DNA from: Candidatus Firestoneibacteriota bacterium
GTDB taxonomy: Bacteria; Oederibacteriota; JAAXVQ01
Direction of reading: 5' to 3'
Assembly (NCBI GenBank): GCA_013335425.1
Contig: JAAXVQ010000024.1
Span: 1 to 12,402 of the forward strand
DNA: 12,402 nucleotides
The translations under genes were made by a program, and so were the position numbers. Below, piece after piece: positions 8,744-12,402 of this stretch. The notes under the pieces are model-generated. The model was given only the letters and a program-made list of their open reading frames with translations. It was not told where the DNA came from and did no database searches. Position 1 is the first letter of the stretch. The number at the start of each line of letters is the position of its first letter.

Positions 8744-11700
8744 TTGATCACCGTCAGTTTGCCTACCGGAAATCCGTGCATACCACCATCCTGGCTGCGT
8801 ACTGTAATACGGTGGAGATACACCCCTGGCGCCACCCCGTCCACGTTCCAGGTTTGTTTGTGGTACGCGCCTCCTCTGCCTTCCCTTTGCTGATCCCAAA
8901 CCAATTCACCCGCCTGGTTATAAACCCGGATGCGCACCGTGGCGTCCTGGTCCAGCCAAGCAAGGAACGTGATGGTCCGCCCGCGGCAAGGGTTGGGATA
9001 ACTCACGGCTTCATCGTGCCCAATCAAAGATTCCAGGACAAAATCCGCCCGCTCCCCGGGATAATGCCCGCTTTGTATGCCGCTTTTCATACCCGTGGCC
9101 GAAGCTTTGATTTCATAAAGGCCCGGCGTCAAAGGCGAGAGCACATAGGCGCCTTGACTGTCCGTGGAAACTTGCATTTGCAGGTTTCCCGAAGCATTCC
9201 AGGCTTGAATCACAGCTTGGCTCAACGGCTGGTGGTCCGCACTTTTAACCACCCCGGCGATGGAGGTCTGCGGGACCAGCACCAAATTCACGTTGTCCGT
9301 GGTATTGCCGATTCTGGCGGACGCGGTCGTGCCGCCCGTGGTATAGCCCGGGGTCTGGGCCGAAACCGTGAAGGTTCCGCTGTGCAATCCCGGCAAAGCA
9401 TAAAATCCGTCGGGGTGGGTGAGCGCGACGCGCGCCGGGAGCGGATTATCCGCCTGAAAAGCCTGGATCATGCACAACCCCAGCGGACGGCCCAACGGAT
9501 CGGTCACGCGCCCGGAGAACGAGCCGCCGGTTTGCATGATGAACTCCTGCTGCAAGGTTTGCGGCGCTGCGGGCACGCTGACCGCGGGCAAAGGCTCCAT
9601 GGCCAGGTTGACGCCGAGGATCGAGGTAAAATAAGCTTGGGCATGATACGTTCCCGGGGAAAGCATAAGCGCATAGTTGCCCCATTGATCCGCCAAGGCC
9701 TCCCCCGTAACGGCCGAATCCGCTTCGGACCAAAACTTAATGATGCCCGTGAAGGTCCGGTTGCCGGAGGTGTCGTGCATGGCGCCGTAGACTTTCGCTC
9801 CCGGCAATAAGCTGAAGTTATAGCGATAGTTCCCCTGCTCCACCACGGTCATATTGCCGCTCTGACGGCAGGCCATGCCGTAGTCAACCGCCGGAGGAAT
9901 GGCCTGCAATGTGTAGTTCCCAGGAGCGACGCCCTGCAGGCGGTAATACCCGGTGTCGTCCGTAAAACTGATTTGATCGAAAAAGGAGAGCGAGGCGAGC
10001 ACGTCAAATTTATTCTTGGCCACGACCTTGACCCCAGCCAGGGAATTGCCCGTCGCATCATAGACATAACCGTCGATCGTCGCGCCGGCCGACAATTGGC
10101 GGTTATACCTATCCACGGCGCCGGCCGTCACATGCAGGTAATCGGTGAGGGTTTGGGTATGCCCGGCGACATTTTCCACCACAGCCAGGTAGTCGCCTTC
10201 CGGGGCATAGGAAAGTATAAAATTCCCGTCAGCGGCCAAATCCGCGCTTATGGCAATGTCCGAGTTTAATAATATGACACTTCCGGCACTGAGGCTGTTG
10301 CCCGCCGCGGTGGTCACCAGCCCTTGCCTGCCGCCGGCCGGGTGCAGGAAAAAGTTCTGCTGTCGGCCGGCATTTTCCGTGACCGTAAGCCCTTTGACCA
10401 CCGCGGCCGCGTTAAGCGCAGTTAAGCTGGCCTTGGGGGTTATGGCGAGCGTATAATTTTGAAAAGGCGAAAGTCCGTCAACGGAATATTTTCCGGCAGC
10501 ATCGGTCCGGGTTTGCACCCATTTCTCAAAGGGAAATTTCATGTCCACATAGGCTTGCACCAAAGCCCCGGAGAGCGGCTGTTGTTGGGCATCATAAACC
10601 GTACCTTCCAGCCACCCGCCGGGTTGGAGGATAAAATTGCGGGTCGTAACGGTCACCGAACCCTGCAGGGAAATGCCGCTGAATTCGGCACTCTGCAGAT
10701 TCAAGCCTTGCGGCGGCGCAACCCGGATGGAGTACAATCCCTGAGTGAGACCGTTAAAGTTGTAGGTCCCTGAAGGCCCTGTCGTGGATTGCTGTTGGTT
10801 GTTGCTGTTGCCCGTGGCCGGGAAAACAGTCACAACCGCCGCGTTCACTGGTCGGTCGAGATAATCACGGATAAATCCATTGAGACTTCCGCCCGCCCAG
10901 AGTAAAAAATTAATAGCCCCCGTATTTTGATTATCCAGCACCGCCAGATTATAGCGGACAGCATTGGAGTATCCGGGTGGTCCGAGGGCGATTAAATGAT
11001 TGAGGCCGGGAAGAACGTGCGGGAGCAGGTATTGCCCGTCGGCCGCCGTATAGGTCACGCTTTGCGGCATATAATCCGCGGCATTGGCATAAACCGAAAG
11101 CAGCCCGATGTTGGCGGCCGGAAGCGTGGTCCCGGCATAAGTCACCCGCCCCGATATCGAACCGCCGACCGCGAGCGCAAAATCCACCCCGGGCATATCC
11201 GTTTTATCCGTCAGCACCAGGGCGCGGGTCGGCAGGGGCGCATATTGGGGCGTGGTAAGGGTCAGGCGGGAAGTTCCCGGAGGCTGACGTAACTCGTAAT
11301 AGCCATCCGCAGCCGTGGAGGTGACAGCCGGAAAAACATTGGCCGGATCATTGCCTGAGGCCGTAAGGCCGATCCCGGCCAGCGGCAGTCCGCCCACCGC
11401 GGTACGCACATGCCCGGAAATTAGGGAACCCACATAAATCGAAGCGTTTTTGGTGTTGGTTTGGCCGGCTGCAATTTCCGGAGGATTGAGCTCCATGACA
11501 GTAGCGTACCCGGTTTTGGTCAGGACTACATAATGCGCGGCATTGGCATCCACCACGGGCAGGGTCAGCACGTAAGCGCCCTGGGCATCGGTGTAGGCGG
11601 CATAGGGAAGGTACGAATTGGGGAAAGCCACGACAAACACGCCTGCGCAGGGCGTGTTGTGCGAAGCGTCGGCAATGGTGCCCAGCAAAACACCGGACAT

Positions 11701-11781
11701 GGCCGCTTCACTCGTCGAAATGCAACCCAGTCCCAGGGCGCAACCCAATATCAGCACCGGCATCCATGTCCGCGAAGGCAT
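8740..11781 (-). CDS. Secreted multi-domain protein: about ten carboxypeptidase-regulatory-like modules plus FlgD/T9SS-like C-terminal domain
   Basis: A 1013-residue exported protein with no enzyme motif that I can see. Residues 1 to about 26 are a signal peptide (VLILGCALGLGC core, likely cut near SEA-A; the lipobox-like GLGC is poor because position -3 is Gly). About ten modules of 80-95 residues follow, starting near 29, 119, 207, 297, 388, 483, 567, 661, 752 and 839. Each begins like GG-x-(I/L/F)-x-G-x-V, has a PLxGAxV-type strand, then a DxxGxY turn and a PGxY/LxV strand. This is the carboxypeptidase D regulatory-like / transthyretin-like fold. Residues about 925-1013 start YPNPCRG and end GVYLHRI...KLTVIK, like FlgD Ig-like and T9SS type A sorting domains. 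The ATG at 11781 has AAAGGA 8 bases upstream. It follows kdsB by 74 bases with no visible promoter or terminator. A role as a surface stalk or adhesin is inference. Confidence 0.85.
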   Translation of the reverse strand: MPSRTWMPVLILGCALGLGCISTSEAAMSGVLLGTIADASHNTPCAGVFVVAFPNSYLPYAAYTDAQGAYVLTLPVVDANAAHYVVLTKTGYATVMELNPPEIAAGQTNTKNASIYVGSLISGHVRTAVGGLPLAGIGLTASGNDPANVFPAVTSTAADGYYELRQPPGTSRLTLTTPQYAPLPTRALVLTDKTDMPGVDFALAVGGSISGRVTYAGTTLPAANIGLLSVYANAADYMPQSVTYTAADGQYLLPHVLPGLNHLIALGPPGYSNAVRYNLAVLDNQNTGAINFLLWAGGSLNGFIRDYLDRPVNAAVVTVFPATGNSNNQQQSTTGPSGTYNFNGLTQGLYSIRVAPPQGLNLQSAEFSGISLQGSVTVTTRNFILQPGGWLEGTVYDAQQQPLSGALVQAYVDMKFPFEKWVQTRTDAAGKYSVDGLSPFQNYTLAITPKASLTALNAAAVVKGLTVTENAGRQQNFFLHPAGGRQGLVTTAAGNSLSAGSVILLNSDIAISADLAADGNFILSYAPEGDYLAVVENVAGHTQTLTDYLHVTAGAVDRYNRQLSAGATIDGYVYDATGNSLAGVKVVAKNKFDVLASLSFFDQISFTDDTGYYRLQGVAPGNYTLQAIPPAVDYGMACRQSGNMTVVEQGNYRYNFSLLPGAKVYGAMHDTSGNRTFTGIIKFWSEADSAVTGEALADQWGNYALMLSPGTYHAQAYFTSILGVNLAMEPLPAVSVPAAPQTLQQEFIMQTGGSFSGRVTDPLGRPLGLCMIQAFQADNPLPARVALTHPDGFYALPGLHSGTFTVSAQTPGYTTGGTTASARIGNTTDNVNLVLVPQTSIAGVVKSADHQPLSQAVIQAWNASGNLQMQVSTDSQGAYVLSPLTPGLYEIKASATGMKSGIQSGHYPGERADFVLESLIGHDEAVSYPNPCRGRTITFLAWLDQDATVRIRVYNQAGELVWDQQREGRGGAYHKQTWNVDGVAPGVYLHRITVRSQDGGMHGFPVGKLTVIK

Positions 11782-11789
11782 ATCGGCTG

Positions 11790-11795
11790 TCCTTT
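11790..11795 (-). promoter_or_regulatory. Ribosome binding site of the ten-module gene
   Basis: AAAGGA on the minus strand, 8 bases before the ATG at 11781. It supports that start over the ATG six codons later. Confidence 0.5.
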
Positions 11796-11855
11796 TCGGC
11801 AGTCTGAAGTCAGTTCACTTGGCCGCGTTCATCATTCCCGCCCGGGGCGCCATGC

Positions 11856-12402
11856 TCAACAGCGGAGCGTGTTCGCCATTTTTCGGGCACGCGTCAGATC
11901 TGCCTGAGTATCGACGGAAAGCGTGGGTTTATCCACTCGGACCACGCGGATTTTCACCCCGTTTTCCAAGGCCCGTAATTGCTCCAACTTTTCGGTTTTT
12001 TCCAGGGGGGTCTGGCGCCAAGCTGCGTAACGCAGCAAAAAGTCGCGCCGATAGGCATACAGCCCAAGATGCAGTCTGCAAAGGCCGGACGGCAGCTTGC
12101 CGTTGTCCCGGGCATGGGGAATGGGGGCGCGGGAAAAATACAGGGCATTGCCCTGCAGATCGCAAACCACTTTCACGGCATTGGGATTGGAGTAATCCTC
12201 CGTGGGCAAGGGCGCCGCGAGGGTGGACATCAACAAAGTTTTATCCTTCACCAGCGGCGCACACAAACGGTCGATAGTGGCGGGCAGGATAAAAGGTTCG
12301 TCACCCTGGATGTTGACCACGATGTCGCAGTCGATTTTTTTAGCCACCACGGCCAAACGGTCCGTGCCCGAGGCGCAGGCTACCGGGGTCATGACCGCTT
12401 CC
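11856..12402 (-). CDS. kdsB: KdsB, C-terminal part: CMP-Kdo synthetase (5' end outside the window)
   Basis: Cytoplasmic 3-deoxy-manno-octulosonate cytidylyltransferase, which makes CMP-Kdo from Kdo and CTP for Kdo transfer to lipid A. The last 181 codons are present; the N-terminal nucleotide-binding start lies beyond 12402. The reading frame is open through the edge (EAVMTPVACASGTDR), so the Met encoded at 12392 is internal and not the start. Family motifs: SGTDRLA, IVVNIQGDEPFI, YFSRAPIPHARD, LHLGLYAYRRDFLLRY, PLEKTEKLEQLRALENG and SVDTQADLTRAR. The stretch LEKTEKLEQLRALE also occurs in related CMP-sugar cytidylyltransferases, but the QGDEP and HLGLYAYR combination indicates KdsB. It is followed after 74 bases by the ten-module secreted gene instead of the frequent partner pyrG, which lies 5.2 kb away. 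Confidence 0.95.
   Translation of the reverse strand, partial: EAVMTPVACASGTDRLAVVAKKIDCDIVVNIQGDEPFILPATIDRLCAPLVKDKTLLMSTLAAPLPTEDYSNPNAVKVVCDLQGNALYFSRAPIPHARDNGKLPSGLCRLHLGLYAYRRDFLLRYAAWRQTPLEKTEKLEQLRALENGVKIRVVRVDKPTLSVDTQADLTRARKMANTLRC

Noticed and set aside
8744..8899. N-terminal extension of the PorV-TPR protein
   Set aside because: It lies inside the upstream gene and would bury the signal peptide that begins at ATG 8743.
8776..9810. Plus-strand open frame of 344 codons opposite the ten-module gene
   Set aside because: It is antisense to a gene with clear repeated domains; the product is rich in Arg, His and Gly without any recognisable motif.
11722..11781. Lipoprotein signal (GLGC) in the ten-module protein
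   Set aside because: The residue three before the Cys is Gly rather than Leu, Val or Ile, and a signal-peptidase-I site near SEA-A follows, so a lipoprotein call is not supported.

Overview
The window is a G+C-rich stretch of a Gram-negative (diderm) bacterial chromosome. Every gene I can support lies on the minus strand, so transcription runs from high to low coordinates. The diderm assignment rests on two Kdo (3-deoxy-manno-octulosonate) lipopolysaccharide genes, kdsB and kdsA, and on an exported beta-barrel-like protein with a PorV/PorQ-type N-terminus. The PorV-like barrel, the tandem carboxypeptidase-regulatory-like modules and the C-terminal sorting-like domain are typical of the FCB superphylum and several uncultured diderm phyla. 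The sequence alone does not let me name the lineage.

Layout, in transcription order. (1) 12402-11856: the 3' part of kdsB, CMP-Kdo synthetase, cut by the window edge. (2) 11781-8740: a 1013-residue exported protein of about ten tandem carboxypeptidase-regulatory-like (Ig/transthyretin-like) modules with a C-terminal FlgD-like/T9SS-type-A-like domain. It overlaps by ATGA with (3) 8743-6830: a 637-residue protein joining a PorV/PorQ-like barrel to about six TPR repeats, followed by a clear Rho-independent terminator. (4) A new unit begins at a promoter near 6664-6637: pyrG (CTP synthase), kdsA (Kdo-8-P synthase) and an RNase HI gene, tightly overlapping, then a small PilZ protein and a hairpin. 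(5) htpX, a membrane zinc protease. (6) rsmB (16S rRNA m5C967 methyltransferase), an unrecognised 207-aa protein, and the first 28 codons of mnmG (tRNA U34 modification).

How the genes fit together. kdsA makes Kdo-8-phosphate, pyrG supplies CTP, and kdsB uses CTP and Kdo to make CMP-Kdo for lipid A-core assembly. These three genes are often adjacent in diderms. Here the two-gene surface module lies between kdsB and pyrG-kdsA, and pyrG has regained its own promoter. The surface pair is the least ordinary part of the window: a modular secreted protein with a sorting-like C-terminus, translationally coupled to a PorV-like barrel fused to TPRs. The lower-coordinate end is housekeeping RNA modification and membrane proteostasis.

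Three intergenic gaps (810-836, 2251-2275, 6718-6740) carry related AACGG/CCGTT palindromes that look like a dispersed REP-type family. I saw no tRNA, rRNA, CRISPR array, transposase or phage gene. No gap between genes exceeds about 220 bases.
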